Below are positions 51,350-61,753 of a stretch of DNA of 64,000 bases, piece after piece. A program made the position numbers and the translations under genes. Where the stretch lies: NCBI RefSeq assembly GCF_008180155.1, contig NZ_VSZS01000063.1, positions 1-64,000 of the forward strand, in the 5' to 3' direction. Every line of letters starts with the position of its first letter. The first letter of the stretch is position 1. The notes under the pieces are model-generated. The model saw nothing but the letters and a program-made list of their open reading frames with translations. It was not told the DNA's origin and made no database searches. This stretch comes from Neoaquamicrobium microcysteis. Its GTDB lineage: Bacteria; Pseudomonadota; Alphaproteobacteria; Rhizobiales; Rhizobiaceae.

Positions 51350-51954
51350 CCGAGATTCGCCACATCGTCTTCGACATCGGCAAGGTGCTCATCCACTACG
51401 ATCCCGAACTGCCCTATCGCAGGCTGATACCCGACCAGGAGAAGCGGCTTCGTTTTCTCGACGAGATCTGCACGAGCGACTGGAACATCGAGCAGGATCG
51501 CGGGCGGCGCTGGGAAGACGCCGAGGCGCTGCTGATCGAGCGGCATCCGCACGAGGAAGAGCTGATCCGCTCGTTCCGCCGCCACTGGCGCGAGATGGTG
51601 CCGCACTCCTACGACGGCTCGGTGGCGATCATGGAAGGGCTGATAGAGGCCGGTCACGACGTGACGATGCTGACCAACTTCGCGGCCGACACGTTCAGCG
51701 AAGCCAAGGAGATGTACCCGTTCCTGCACAAGCCGCGCGGCGTGACCGTGTCCGGCGAGGTCGGCCTCATCAAGCCCGACGAGCGCATCTACCGCACCCA
51801 TGCCGAGACGTTCGGCCTGACGCCGGAGGCCACTCTTTTCATTGACGACAGCGAAAAGAACGTCGAAGGCGCGAAGGCTGCCGGCTGGAATGCGGTGCAT
51901 TTCACCGATCCAGAGAAGCTGCGGGCTGACCTCAAGAGCTTCGGCGTGCTTTAG
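51346..51954 (+). CDS. HAD-superfamily hydrolase (YihX-like)
   Basis: A 202-residue HAD phosphatase. Motif I is VFDIGKVLIHYDP with nucleophile Asp 10, motif II in MLTNFAADTF, Lys in VGLIKPDERIY and motif IV in LFIDDSEKNVEGAKAAG. The D-x-G-x-V start and overall order match the YihX-type sugar-phosphatase subgroup. It overlaps mutY through ATGA; a dispersed palindrome begins at its stop. Substrate unknown. Confidence 0.9.
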   Translation: MTEIRHIVFDIGKVLIHYDPELPYRRLIPDQEKRLRFLDEICTSDWNIEQDRGRRWEDAEALLIERHPHEEELIRSFRRHWREMVPHSYDGSVAIMEGLIEAGHDVTMLTNFAADTFSEAKEMYPFLHKPRGVTVSGEVGLIKPDERIYRTHAETFGLTPEATLFIDDSEKNVEGAKAAGWNAVHFTDPEKLRADLKSFGVL

Positions 51955-52004
51955 ACCATGATGCCGAAAAGTGGGAACCGGTTTTCGGACGACATCATGG
52001 TCTA
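51952..52004. repeat. Rhizobial-type dispersed intergenic palindrome
   Basis: A nested palindrome runs from the HAD stop codon to 52004: TAGACCATGATG pairs with CATCATGGTCTA, and CCGAAAA with TTTTCGG, around AGTGGGAACCGG. I recall very similar elements (AAGTGGGAACCGGTTTTCGG core) as abundant in Rhizobiales intergenic DNA. It may also serve as terminator between the convergent HAD and ccrM genes. Confidence 0.75.
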
Positions 52005-52064
52005 ACTTATTGATTTAGCCGCATGTATGCGACGCCGGGTGATTCCACCCGACTGCAACATGCT

Positions 52065-53216
<1,152 letters not shown>

Positions 53217-53357
53217 TTACTGTTTACTGAGCGTTATGGTTACCCTTCTGCGTAAACATTTAATGAAAACAGGCGCGCCGCGATTTGCGGATGCGGCCGG
53301 CATGGTGTAAGCCCCGCGCCTTCATTCAGGCGGCACCCGTTGGAGAATGCGCACACC

Positions 53358-54047
53358 ATGTCCGAAATAGATCTTGTCATTTTCGATTGCGACGGCGTGC
53401 TGGTCGATTCCGAGATCATCGCGGCGCGGGTCGAGGCGGAACTGCTGACGGCCGCCGGCTACCCGATCGAGGCCGAGGAACTGGCGCGGCTCTATTCGGG
53501 CCTGACGTTCAAGGACATCATGCTGCGCATCGAGCAGGAATCGCAGCAGCTCTTTCAGGCGAGCCTGATCGGCGAGGCCGAGGCGATGGTCGACCGCCGC
53601 CTTCGCTCCGAAGTGCGCGCCATCGAAGGTGTCCACGAGGCCGTGGCGTCGGTCACCGGCAAGCGCTGCATATGCTCGAACTCCAGCGCGGAGCGATTGC
53701 AGGCCATGCTGACCCGCACGCATATCCTGCCCTTCTTCGACGGCAGGATTTTCTCCTCGCTCGACACGCCCTCCAAGAAGCCGAAGCCGGCGCCGGACGT
53801 GTTTCTCCATGCGGCCGACAAGATGGATGCGGACCCGCGCCGGACGTTCGTGATCGAGGATTCGGTGCACGGCGTTTCCGGCGCGCGCGCGGCCGGCATG
53901 CGCGTCATCGGCTTCACCGGCGCATCGCACAGCCATCCGGGCCATGCCGACATGCTGATGGAAGCGGGCGCCGAGACGGCGATACGCCGCTGGGCGGACT
54001 TCCCCGCGATGCTAGCGGCGCTCTCCGAGTGGTCGGAAGACGCCTGA
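53358..54047 (+). CDS. HAD-superfamily phosphatase (GPH/beta-PGM type)
   Basis: A 229-residue HAD hydrolase. Motif I IDLVIFDCDGVLVDSEI with Asp nucleophile and acid/base pair; CICSNSSAERLQ motif II; Lys in SKKPKPAPDVFLHA; motif IV TFVIEDSVHGVSGARAAG. A helical cap domain follows motif I. The subgroup includes phosphoglycolate and sugar-phosphate phosphatases and phosphoglucomutases. The start MSEIDLV is used since the only earlier in-frame start is a TTG. Convergent with the lipoprotein gene at its 3' end. Confidence 0.92.
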   Translation: MSEIDLVIFDCDGVLVDSEIIAARVEAELLTAAGYPIEAEELARLYSGLTFKDIMLRIEQESQQLFQASLIGEAEAMVDRRLRSEVRAIEGVHEAVASVTGKRCICSNSSAERLQAMLTRTHILPFFDGRIFSSLDTPSKKPKPAPDVFLHAADKMDADPRRTFVIEDSVHGVSGARAAGMRVIGFTGASHSHPGHADMLMEAGAETAIRRWADFPAMLAALSEWSEDA

Positions 54048-54054
54048 TCCGGGT

Positions 54055-54648
54055 TTAGCGCCTTGCCGTCGCGGCGGGCTCGAAGCCCACGACGACGCGG
54101 ATGTTGCGTGCGGTGGGGTTGGGTATGGTGATGCTGGCGTCGGTGAAGACGAACTGCGTCGCGCCGGCCACATCGGCAATGGCCACCTGATGGCTGACGG
54201 CCTGGGACTGGATTTCCTCGGTGTCGCGGAAGACAGTGATGCGCATCGGCAGCGCCACCGTGCCCGGCCGACCCTGCGGGCCGGGAACCACCCTGCCCGC
54301 CACCGCGACGTTGATGTTGACCATCCCGCCCTGGTAGGTGCAGCTGCGCGTCACGTCGCTGACCGACGCCTGATAGATCAGCGCCGAGGGATCGTCCTGC
54401 GCGTTGCGCTGGTAGGAGCCGTGGATCACGCCGTCGGTGCGGATAGAAGCCGACGGGCAATATGCGCGCAGTTCCTCCACGGTGATGCGTCCGTCCGGTG
54501 CCGCGGCCTGCTGCTGGACGCCGCCGTCACCGCCACCCATATTGAGTGCGCCCAGCGGATTGCCCGACTGGCAACCGGCGATGAGAACGGCGAGGCCCGC
54601 AACCGCCAGACCCGAGAGCTTTCTGCGATCAAACAACCTGCTTGCCAT
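54055..54648 (-). CDS. Outer-membrane-type lipoprotein, hypothetical
   Basis: A 197-residue lipoprotein. The signal sequence KLSGLAVAGLAVLIAGC ends in lipobox LIAGC (Cys about 26). A Gly/Gln/Ala linker leads to a globular region: ITVEELRAYCPSASIRTDGVIHGSYQR, SVSDVTRSCTYQGGMVNINVAVAGRVVPGP, then ITVFRDTEEIQSQAVSHQVAI. This resembles a small family of rhizobial lipoproteins of unknown function. Two Cys residues in the mature part could pair. GAGGGAAG lies upstream of the start. It is divergent from thrC. Confidence 0.8.
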   Translation of the reverse strand: MASRLFDRRKLSGLAVAGLAVLIAGCQSGNPLGALNMGGGDGGVQQQAAAPDGRITVEELRAYCPSASIRTDGVIHGSYQRNAQDDPSALIYQASVSDVTRSCTYQGGMVNINVAVAGRVVPGPQGRPGTVALPMRITVFRDTEEIQSQAVSHQVAIADVAGATQFVFTDASITIPNPTARNIRVVVGFEPAATARR

Positions 54649-54766
54649 AAACTGCACTTCCCTCACGCAAAGCTGGCGTTCTATATCAACGCCGCGATGA
54701 AATTGCGACTGGTGGATTGCGTTTTTCCAATCTGCCGCCCTAGATCAGGATGATGAACGAGCTATC

Positions 54767-56179
54767 ATGCGTTATGTGAGTACAAGGGGCGGTGCGCCCG
54801 AACTCGGCTTTCGCGACGTGCTTCTGGCCGGCCTCGCGCGGGATGGCGGGCTTTACGTCCCGGCCGAGTGGCCCAGCTTCAGCGCCGACGAGATACGTGC
54901 GCTCCGGGGGCTGACCTATCCCGACCTTGCCATACGCCTGCTGACCCCCTTCGTTGCCGGCGAGATCGAGGAAGCCGCGTTCGCCGCCATCGTGCGCGAG
55001 GCCTACGCCACGTTCCGTCACGATGCGGTCTGCCCGCTGGTGCAGACGGCGCCCAACGAGTTCGTGCTCGAGCTTTTCCACGGGCCCACGCTGGCGTTCA
55101 AGGACGTCGCCATGCAGCTTCTGGCGCGGCTGATGGACCATGTGCTGGCAGAGCGCGGCCAGCGGGCGACCATCGCGGGCGCAACCTCCGGCGACACCGG
55201 CGGGGCGGCCATCGACGCCTTTGCAGGGCGCGACCGCACCGACATCTTCATCCTGTTTCCGCACGGCAAGGTATCGCCCGTGCAGCAGCGGCAGATGACC
55301 ACGTCCACCGCCACCAACGTTCATGCGATCGCCGTCGAGGGCAATTTCGACGACTGCCAGGATCTGGTGAAGGGCATGTTCAACCATCACGCCTTCCGCG
55401 ATGGCGTGCACCTGTCGGGCGTGAACTCCATCAACTGGGCGCGCATCATGGCCCAGATCGTCTACTATTTCTCGTCGGCGGTCTCTCTCGGCGCGCCGGA
55501 TCGCCCGGTGTCCTTCACCGTGCCGACCGGCAATTTCGGCGACATCTTCGCCGCCTATGCAGCCAAGCGCATGGGGCTGCCGGTGGAGCGGCTGGTGATC
55601 GCCACCAACGACAACGACATTCTCGCCCGCACGCTGGCGACCGGCACCTACGAGACGCGGGGCGTGGTGGAGACGACTTCGCCTTCCATGGACATCCAGG
55701 TGTCGTCCAACTTCGAGCGGCTGCTGTTCGAGGCCTATGGACGCGACGCGGAAAGCGTGGTCCGCCTGATGCAGAGCCTGAGGCAATCGGGCAGCTTCAC
55801 CATCGCCCATGGCCCGTTGCAGGCGATCCGGGCGGAGTTCGACGCCGGCCGTTCCTCGATGGAGGAAACCGCCGCCACGATCCGCTCGGTTCTGGCGGGT
55901 TCGGGCTACCTTCTCGACCCCCACACAGCCACGGCCATCAAGGTCGCGCGCGAGAAGGCGGACGCGTCGACGCCGATGATCGTGCTTTCGACCGCTCATC
56001 CGGCAAAGTTTCCCGCGGCGGTCGAGGCCGCCAGCGGCATCACGCCTGCTCTGCCCGCATGGCTGGGCGATCTGATGGAAAGAAGCGAGAACTACACGGT
56101 GCTTCCATCCGACCCGAAAATGTTGGAAGATCATATCAGCCGCCGGTCCAGAGCGGCGCGCGAGCGTTCAGGGAGTTAA
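54767..56179 (+). CDS. thrC: Threonine synthase
   Basis: A 470-residue PLP enzyme converting O-phosphohomoserine to threonine. The N-terminus RYVSTRGGAPELGFRDVLLAGLARDGGLYVP is typical. PLP-Lys 112 is in FHGPTLAFKDVAMQLL; the phosphate loop is GATSGDTGGAAI; substrate region SINWARIMAQIVYYF and VPTGNFGDIFAAYAAK follow. Length matches the proteobacterial (plant-unlike) class. thrB lies partly at the right window end, so the two threonine genes are about 7 kb apart. Followed closely by the M16 protease gene. Confidence 0.96.
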   Translation: MRYVSTRGGAPELGFRDVLLAGLARDGGLYVPAEWPSFSADEIRALRGLTYPDLAIRLLTPFVAGEIEEAAFAAIVREAYATFRHDAVCPLVQTAPNEFVLELFHGPTLAFKDVAMQLLARLMDHVLAERGQRATIAGATSGDTGGAAIDAFAGRDRTDIFILFPHGKVSPVQQRQMTTSTATNVHAIAVEGNFDDCQDLVKGMFNHHAFRDGVHLSGVNSINWARIMAQIVYYFSSAVSLGAPDRPVSFTVPTGNFGDIFAAYAAKRMGLPVERLVIATNDNDILARTLATGTYETRGVVETTSPSMDIQVSSNFERLLFEAYGRDAESVVRLMQSLRQSGSFTIAHGPLQAIRAEFDAGRSSMEETAATIRSVLAGSGYLLDPHTATAIKVAREKADASTPMIVLSTAHPAKFPAAVEAASGITPALPAWLGDLMERSENYTVLPSDPKMLEDHISRRSRAARERSGS

Positions 56180-56185
56180 GCCTAT

Positions 56186-57478
56186 ATGGGTGTTGAGGTA
56201 AGCCGTCTGTCGAACGGCCTGACAGTCGCCACCGAAACCCTTCCGCACATCGAGTCCGTTGCCCTGGGCGTCTGGGTGAAGTCCGGCGCGCGCAACGAGC
56301 GCGACGATGAGCACGGGCTGGCGCATCTGCTGGAGCACATGGCCTTCAAGGGCACAGGCAGCAGAAACGCCTGGAAGATCGCATCCGAGATCGAGGATGT
56401 GGGCGGCGAGATCAACGCGGCGACCAGCGTCGAGACGACCTCGTTCTATGCCCGCGTGCTGAAGGACGACGTGCCGCTGGCGGTCGACATTCTCGCCGAC
56501 ATCCTGACGGACTCGAAGTTCGACCCGCACGAGCTGGAGCGCGAGCAGCACGTCATCCTGCAGGAGATCGGCGCGGCGCACGATACGCCCGACGACATCG
56601 TCTTCGACCGCTTCACCGAAACCGCGTTTCGCGACCAGACGCTCGGCCGCTCCATCCTCGGCACGCCCGAGACGGTAAAATCCTTCACCTCGGCGCAACT
56701 GCACAACTTCATCGAACGGCAATATGGCGCCGACCGCATGGTGGTGGTGGCCGCCGGCGGCGTGCGCCACGACGATTTCGTTCGCGAGGTCGAGAAGCGT
56801 CTGGGAACCTTCCGCCCGAACGCGCAGGTGGAAGCACCCCACAACGCGACCTACACGGGCGGCGATTACCGTGAAAAGCGCGACCTGATGGACGCGCAGA
56901 TCGTGCTCGGCTTCGAGGGGCGCGCCTATCACGTGCGCGACTTCTACGCCTCGCAGGTGCTGTCGATGATCCTCGGCGGCGGCATGTCGTCCCGCCTGTT
57001 CCAGGAAGTGCGCGAAAAGCGCGGCCTCTGCTACTCGGTCTACGCGTTCCATTGGGGCTTTTCGGATACCGGCGTCTTCGGCGTGCACGCGGCCACCGGC
57101 AAGAGCGACATCTCGAAGCTGGTGCCCGTCATCATCCAGGAGCTGCAGCGCGCCGGCGAAAGCATCAGCCAGGAAGAGCTCAACCGCGCCCGCGCGCAGT
57201 ATCGTGCGGGGCTCATGATGTCGCACGAAAGTGCCGCCGCACGCGCTTCGCAGATCGCCCGGCAGATGCTGCTGTTCGGTCGTCCCATCGGCACCGAAGA
57301 GCTGGTCGACAGGCTTTCCAAGCTCACCATCGAGCGGCTGACGGACCTGTCGTCGCGGCTGTTCTCCACGAGGCCAACGGTGGCGGCGGTGGGGCCGGTG
57401 GGCAGCCTGCCCGCCTTCGATGCGATCAGTGACAGCCTGACGGGTGCGGCACCCGTCGCGCGCAAGCTCGCCGTCTGA
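56186..57478 (+). CDS. M16-family zinc protease (mitochondrial-processing-peptidase-like)
   Basis: A 430-residue inverzincin. The zinc site HLLEH (47-51, in the inverted HxxEH order) is followed downstream by a Glu in ELEREQHVILQEI. The two-domain M16 layout and the glycine-rich GGGMSSRLFQEVREKRGLCYSVYAF are clear. It resembles the beta subunit of mitochondrial processing peptidase, a family inherited from alphaproteobacteria. It follows thrC by six bases, so the two are translated from one transcript. The substrate is unknown. Confidence 0.94.
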   Translation: MGVEVSRLSNGLTVATETLPHIESVALGVWVKSGARNERDDEHGLAHLLEHMAFKGTGSRNAWKIASEIEDVGGEINAATSVETTSFYARVLKDDVPLAVDILADILTDSKFDPHELEREQHVILQEIGAAHDTPDDIVFDRFTETAFRDQTLGRSILGTPETVKSFTSAQLHNFIERQYGADRMVVVAAGGVRHDDFVREVEKRLGTFRPNAQVEAPHNATYTGGDYREKRDLMDAQIVLGFEGRAYHVRDFYASQVLSMILGGGMSSRLFQEVREKRGLCYSVYAFHWGFSDTGVFGVHAATGKSDISKLVPVIIQELQRAGESISQEELNRARAQYRAGLMMSHESAAARASQIARQMLLFGRPIGTEELVDRLSKLTIERLTDLSSRLFSTRPTVAAVGPVGSLPAFDAISDSLTGAAPVARKLAV

Positions 57479-57491
57479 CGCCTCGCCGACG

Positions 57492-58076
57492 ATGGTGGCG
57501 CTGCCGTTCTTCCGCCGCGATACGCTGGCGCTCAAGGGCGCTCGCGTAACGCTGCGGCTACCGGCGGGGTCCGACTATCACGAATGGGCCGCCCTTCGCC
57601 ACGAGAGCCGCGCGTTCCTGGAGCCATGGGAGCCCCGCTGGGCAAGCGACGAGCTGGAACGGACCGGATGGCGGCATCGCGTGCGCCGCTATCGCGAAGA
57701 GTTCGCCGCCGGCACGGCCATCGCCTTTCTCATTTTTCATAGCGAGAGCGACAGACTCATCGGCGGCATCACCATCGGCAATATCCGCTACGGCGTCTCG
57801 CAATCCGCCCAGATCGGCTACTGGATGGGCGAGCGCTATGCCGGCAAGGGCTACATGCAGGATGCGATCCGCGTGCTGATTTCCCATGCGTTCGGTGCGA
57901 TGAGGTTGCACCGTATCGAAGCGGCCTGTATTCCGGACAACGCGCGTTCGATCCACGTGCTTGAAAAAGCCGGATTCCGGCGCGAAGGACTGCTGCGTTC
58001 CTACCTGCGTATCAACGGGGTCTGGCAGGATCACTTCATCTACGGCCTGATAGCGGACGAGCATCGGGACGGCTGA
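57492..58076 (+). CDS. GNAT-family N-acetyltransferase (RimJ-like)
   Basis: A 194-residue GNAT enzyme. Motif A for acetyl-CoA is seen in IGYWMGERYAGKGYMQDAIRVLI; the N-terminal RDTLALKGARVTLRLPAGSDYHEWAALR and C-terminal HRIEAACIPDNARSIHVLEKAGFRREGLLRSYLRINGVWQDHFIYGL are typical of RimJ/RimL-type acetyltransferases that modify protein N-termini. The start at 57492 lies 13 bp after the protease stop; no strong ribosome-binding site is visible, consistent with coupling. Confidence 0.92.
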   Translation: MVALPFFRRDTLALKGARVTLRLPAGSDYHEWAALRHESRAFLEPWEPRWASDELERTGWRHRVRRYREEFAAGTAIAFLIFHSESDRLIGGITIGNIRYGVSQSAQIGYWMGERYAGKGYMQDAIRVLISHAFGAMRLHRIEAACIPDNARSIHVLEKAGFRREGLLRSYLRINGVWQDHFIYGLIADEHRDG

Positions 58077-58093
58077 AACAAAAGGCTGAACGG

Positions 58094-60982
58094 TTGATAG
58101 CGACAGTGCGAACGGGGCAGCGGCTCGCAAGCGCGTTTCTGGCGGTGCTGTTCTGCTTGCTCGCGATTCCGGCCTCCGCCATCGAGCCGATCACGATCTC
58201 GCGCGAGAACGTCGCTCTCGATCTCTCGCGCGCCGTGCAGATTTACCGCGACCAGGGCGAGAACTTCCAGGTTTCCACCGCGCCCGGCATCGACGGCATC
58301 GTGCGCCGCATCGAGGTGGAGGCGCTGGACGAGCGCTCGAGCGGCGACTGGGCGGTGTTCGCGCTGGCCAACACCACCGACCAGCAGCTCGACCGGCTGA
58401 TCGTCGCACCGCATTTCAGGCTCGTCGGATCGGGTCTTTTCTGGCCGGATCTCGGCTCCAGCCGCATCACCGCGATCACCCCCAGCGAAGGCTTCGCGCT
58501 CGACCGGCAGGCCAGCCGCGACGCCGACATCTTCCTCGTCACGATCAATCCCGGTTCGGTCGTCACCTTCATCGCGGAACTGTCCTCGCCGCGCCTGCCG
58601 CAGGTCTATCTGTGGGAGCCCGAGGCGTACAAGGACACGACCAACTCCTACACGCTGTTTCGCGGCATCGTCATCGGCATCGCCGGCCTGCTGGCGCTGT
58701 TCCTGACGATCCTGTTCGTGGTCAAGGGAACGTCGATGTTCCCCGCCACGGCCGCCCTGTCATGGGCGGTGCTCGCCTATATCTGCATCGATTTCGGCTT
58801 TCTCAATCAGGTGCTCGACATCACGGCGGGCAACGAGCAGTTATGGCGGGCAGGCACGGAGATCGCGCTTGCCGCCACCTTCGTGGTCTTCCTGTTCACC
58901 TATCTCAACCTCAACCGATGGCACCTGCATTTCAGCTACGGCGCCGTCGCGTGGGTGCTGGCACTGCTGCTGCTGGCGGGCGTCGCGCTGTTCGATGCGC
59001 CCGTCGCGGCCGGTCTCGCACGCTTCTCCTTCGCGCTCACGGCGGTCGCCGGCATCGGCCTCATCGCCTATCTGGCGTTCCAGGGCTACGACCGCGCGAT
59101 CATGCTGGTGCCGAGCTGGCTGATGATCCTCGTCTGGCTCGTCGGCTCGTGGATGGCGGTCACCGGCGCGCTCGACAACGACGTCGTGCAGCCCGCGCTG
59201 GGCGGCGGGCTCATCCTCATCATCCTGCTGATCGGCTTCACCGTCATGCAGCACGCCTTTGCCGGCGGCGCCCTGCATCAGGGCCTGTTCAGCGACATGG
59301 AACGGCAGGCGCTCGCGGTCACCGGGTCCGGCGACATCGTCTGGGACTGGGACGTGCTGCGCGAACGCGTCGTCACCAAGCCGGACGTGAGCAGGCAACT
59401 GGGCCTGCCGCAGGGCAGCCTTCACGGCCCCGCCCGCAACTGGCTGCCCGCCCTTCATGCCGACGACCGCGACAGCTTCCGCACCACGCTCGACATGATC
59501 CTCGAACATCGCCGGGGGCGCGTGTCGCAATCCTTCCGCCTGCGCGGCGCCGACGGGCACTATCACTGGTTCACGCTGCGCGCGCGGCCCGTCATCGGCT
59601 CCGACGGCGAGGTCATCCGCTGCGTCGGCACGCTGGTGGACGTGACCGAGCAGAAGAAAGCCGAGGAGCGGCTGCTTCACGACGCGGTGCACGACAACCT
59701 CACCGGGCTTCCGAGCCGCGAGCTGTTCCTCAACCGGCTGGAGGCTGTCATCTCCATCGCCCGGACGGAGGAAAACGTTCGCCCGACCGTGATGGTCATC
59801 GACATCGACCGGTTCAAGCAGATCAATGACGGGCTGGGCATTTCGGCGGGCGACACCATCCTGCTCACCATCGCGCGCCGCCTGCACCGGCTGCTCAAGC
59901 CGCGCGACTCGCTGTCGCGCTTCGGGGGCGACCAGTTCGCGCTGCTGCTGCTTTCCGAGCAGGACCCGACGCGCATCGCCGGCGTTGCCGAGGCGGTGAA
60001 GCAGGCGATCAACGCGCCCATCACCTTCGCCAAGCGCGAGATCGTGCTGGCCGCATCGGTGGGCCTTGCATCGTGGAACTCGTCTCAGGCGCGCGCCGAA
60101 GACATGGTGAAGGATGCCGAGCTTGCCATGCATCAGGCCAAGCGCTTCGGCGGCGACCGCATCGAGCCGTTCAGGCCGGCGTTCCGCTCGGTAGGCACTG
60201 ACAGGCTGCAGCTCGAATCCGACCTGCGCCGCGCCGTCGAGCGGCAGGAACTGCGGCTTGCCTATCAGCCGATCGTGAGGCTGGAGGATCGTTCCATCGC
60301 CGGCTTCGAGGCGCTTTTGCGCTGGGAGCATCCGCGCCGTGGGCCGATACCCCCGGCGGATTTCATCCCCGTAGCGGAAAGCTGCGGCCTCATCGTCCAG
60401 CTCGGCCTGTTCGCCATGCAGCAGGCGGCCGACGATCTGGCCTCGTGGCAAAAGCAGATCGGCGACGTGCCGCTGTCGGTCTCGGTCAACCTTTCGAGCC
60501 GGCAGCTCATTCGGCGCGACCTCGTCAGCGACGTGCGCTCGGTCGTGGCGCGCGCCAACCTCAAGCCGCGCTGCTTCCGGCTCGAGCTGACGGAATCGCT
60601 GGTGATGGACAATCCCGAGCAGTCGGCGCACATCCTCGGCAAGCTCAAGCAGCTCGGCATCGGCCTTTCGCTGGACGATTTCGGCACCGGCTATTCGTCG
60701 CTGTCCTACCTGACGCGCTTCCCCTTCGACACGATCAAGATCGACAGGAGCTTCATCGACGATTCAAGCCCGAAGCGCGCCGTGCTGCTGCGCTCGATGG
60801 TCAACATGGCGCATGAGCTGGGCCTGTCCGTGGTGGCCGAGGGCGTGTCGGACGAGAGCGACGCGCTGGAGCTTCGCCAGATGGGCTGCGAGTATGTGCA
60901 GAGCTTCATGTTCGGCCCGCCGATACAGGCGGACGCCGCTGCCAAGCTGTTGAAGGAACAGTTCCCGCTGGTTCAGGTCTGA
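58094..60982 (+). CDS. Membrane GGDEF-EAL protein with degenerate GGDQF
   Basis: A 962-residue c-di-GMP signalling protein. Layout: signal peptide (LASAFLAVLFCLLAIPASA), periplasmic 7TMR-DISM-like domain, seven helices (about residues 190-395), PAS, GGDEF (about 530-690) and EAL (700-955). The GGDEF signature reads RFGGDQF (612-618) with Glu to Gln, and the inhibitory site is KxxD rather than RxxD, so cyclase activity is doubtful. The EAL domain keeps EALLRW, LDDFGTG, IKIDRSF and AEGVS, so phosphodiesterase activity is plausible. The start is TTG at 58094 with AAAAGG upstream; GTG 58106 is possible. Confidence 0.92.
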   Translation: MIATVRTGQRLASAFLAVLFCLLAIPASAIEPITISRENVALDLSRAVQIYRDQGENFQVSTAPGIDGIVRRIEVEALDERSSGDWAVFALANTTDQQLDRLIVAPHFRLVGSGLFWPDLGSSRITAITPSEGFALDRQASRDADIFLVTINPGSVVTFIAELSSPRLPQVYLWEPEAYKDTTNSYTLFRGIVIGIAGLLALFLTILFVVKGTSMFPATAALSWAVLAYICIDFGFLNQVLDITAGNEQLWRAGTEIALAATFVVFLFTYLNLNRWHLHFSYGAVAWVLALLLLAGVALFDAPVAAGLARFSFALTAVAGIGLIAYLAFQGYDRAIMLVPSWLMILVWLVGSWMAVTGALDNDVVQPALGGGLILIILLIGFTVMQHAFAGGALHQGLFSDMERQALAVTGSGDIVWDWDVLRERVVTKPDVSRQLGLPQGSLHGPARNWLPALHADDRDSFRTTLDMILEHRRGRVSQSFRLRGADGHYHWFTLRARPVIGSDGEVIRCVGTLVDVTEQKKAEERLLHDAVHDNLTGLPSRELFLNRLEAVISIARTEENVRPTVMVIDIDRFKQINDGLGISAGDTILLTIARRLHRLLKPRDSLSRFGGDQFALLLLSEQDPTRIAGVAEAVKQAINAPITFAKREIVLAASVGLASWNSSQARAEDMVKDAELAMHQAKRFGGDRIEPFRPAFRSVGTDRLQLESDLRRAVERQELRLAYQPIVRLEDRSIAGFEALLRWEHPRRGPIPPADFIPVAESCGLIVQLGLFAMQQAADDLASWQKQIGDVPLSVSVNLSSRQLIRRDLVSDVRSVVARANLKPRCFRLELTESLVMDNPEQSAHILGKLKQLGIGLSLDDFGTGYSSLSYLTRFPFDTIKIDRSFIDDSSPKRAVLLRSMVNMAHELGLSVVAEGVSDESDALELRQMGCEYVQSFMFGPPIQADAAAKLLKEQFPLVQV

Positions 60983-61004
60983 CGGCCGAGCCGCGCCCGA
61001 ACGC

Positions 61005-61610
61005 TCAGGCGTGGCCCGCCTCGATGCTCAGATGCGCAGGATCGATGCCTATCGAGGCGAGGATGCGATCGTATTTGCGGTCGATCTCCGGGTCGAACAG
61101 CAGATCGACGGTCGCCGGGCAGGTCAGCCAGCCATTCTCGGCAATCTCGTGTTCGAGTTGGCCCGCGCCCCAGCCGGAGTAGCCAAGCGCCATCAGTGCG
61201 TGACGCGGCCCCTTGCCCGCCGATATGGCGCGCAGGATATCCACGGTCGCGGTCAGGCAGATTTCCTCCGAAACCGGCATCGAGGATTCGACCATGTAGT
61301 CGTCGCTGTGCAGTACGAAACCCCGGCTGCGGTCGACCGGCCCGCCATGCCTGATGACGAGGTCGCGTGCATTGGCCGGAAGGCGGATCGCCTGCTTCTC
61401 GTCCAGCACGCCCAGTTGCACCAGCAGGTCGGGAAACAGCATCTGCTGAACCTGATTGATGATGAGGCCCATCGCGCCCTCTTCGCTGTGGGCGCAGATA
61501 TAGATCACCGAGCGCGCGAAGCGCTCGTCCTTCATGCCCGGCATGGCGATGAGGAACTGGTCGTCGAGGAAGCCGCGGCGCGCGGTCGTCTTTCTGCCCA
61601 GAATGTCCAT
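61005..61610 (-). CDS. YqgE/AlgH family protein (UPF0301)
   Basis: A 201-residue protein of the YqgE/AlgH family. Conserved blocks are [53 protein letters not shown] and [27 protein letters not shown]. The function of the family is not settled. It is convergent with the GGDEF-EAL gene and divergent from the DsbD-N-like gene, 143 bp apart. Confidence 0.93.
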   Translation of the reverse strand: MDILGRKTTARRGFLDDQFLIAMPGMKDERFARSVIYICAHSEEGAMGLIINQVQQMLFPDLLVQLGVLDEKQAIRLPANARDLVIRHGGPVDRSRGFVLHSDDYMVESSMPVSEEICLTATVDILRAISAGKGPRHALMALGYSGWGAGQLEHEIAENGWLTCPATVDLLFDPEIDRKYDRILASIGIDPAHLSIEAGHA

Positions 61611-61753
61611 AATCGAAAGCTACCGTGTTTCCGGTCTGCTTGAAAGGCGTCGTTCATCGCCATTTCGTCGATAGCGTCGCGCTCACACAATTATGATGGC
61701 GCGCTCACGGCGCATGGTTGCGAAACAGTTCGATTGGTACGAAGTTCCCCCGC

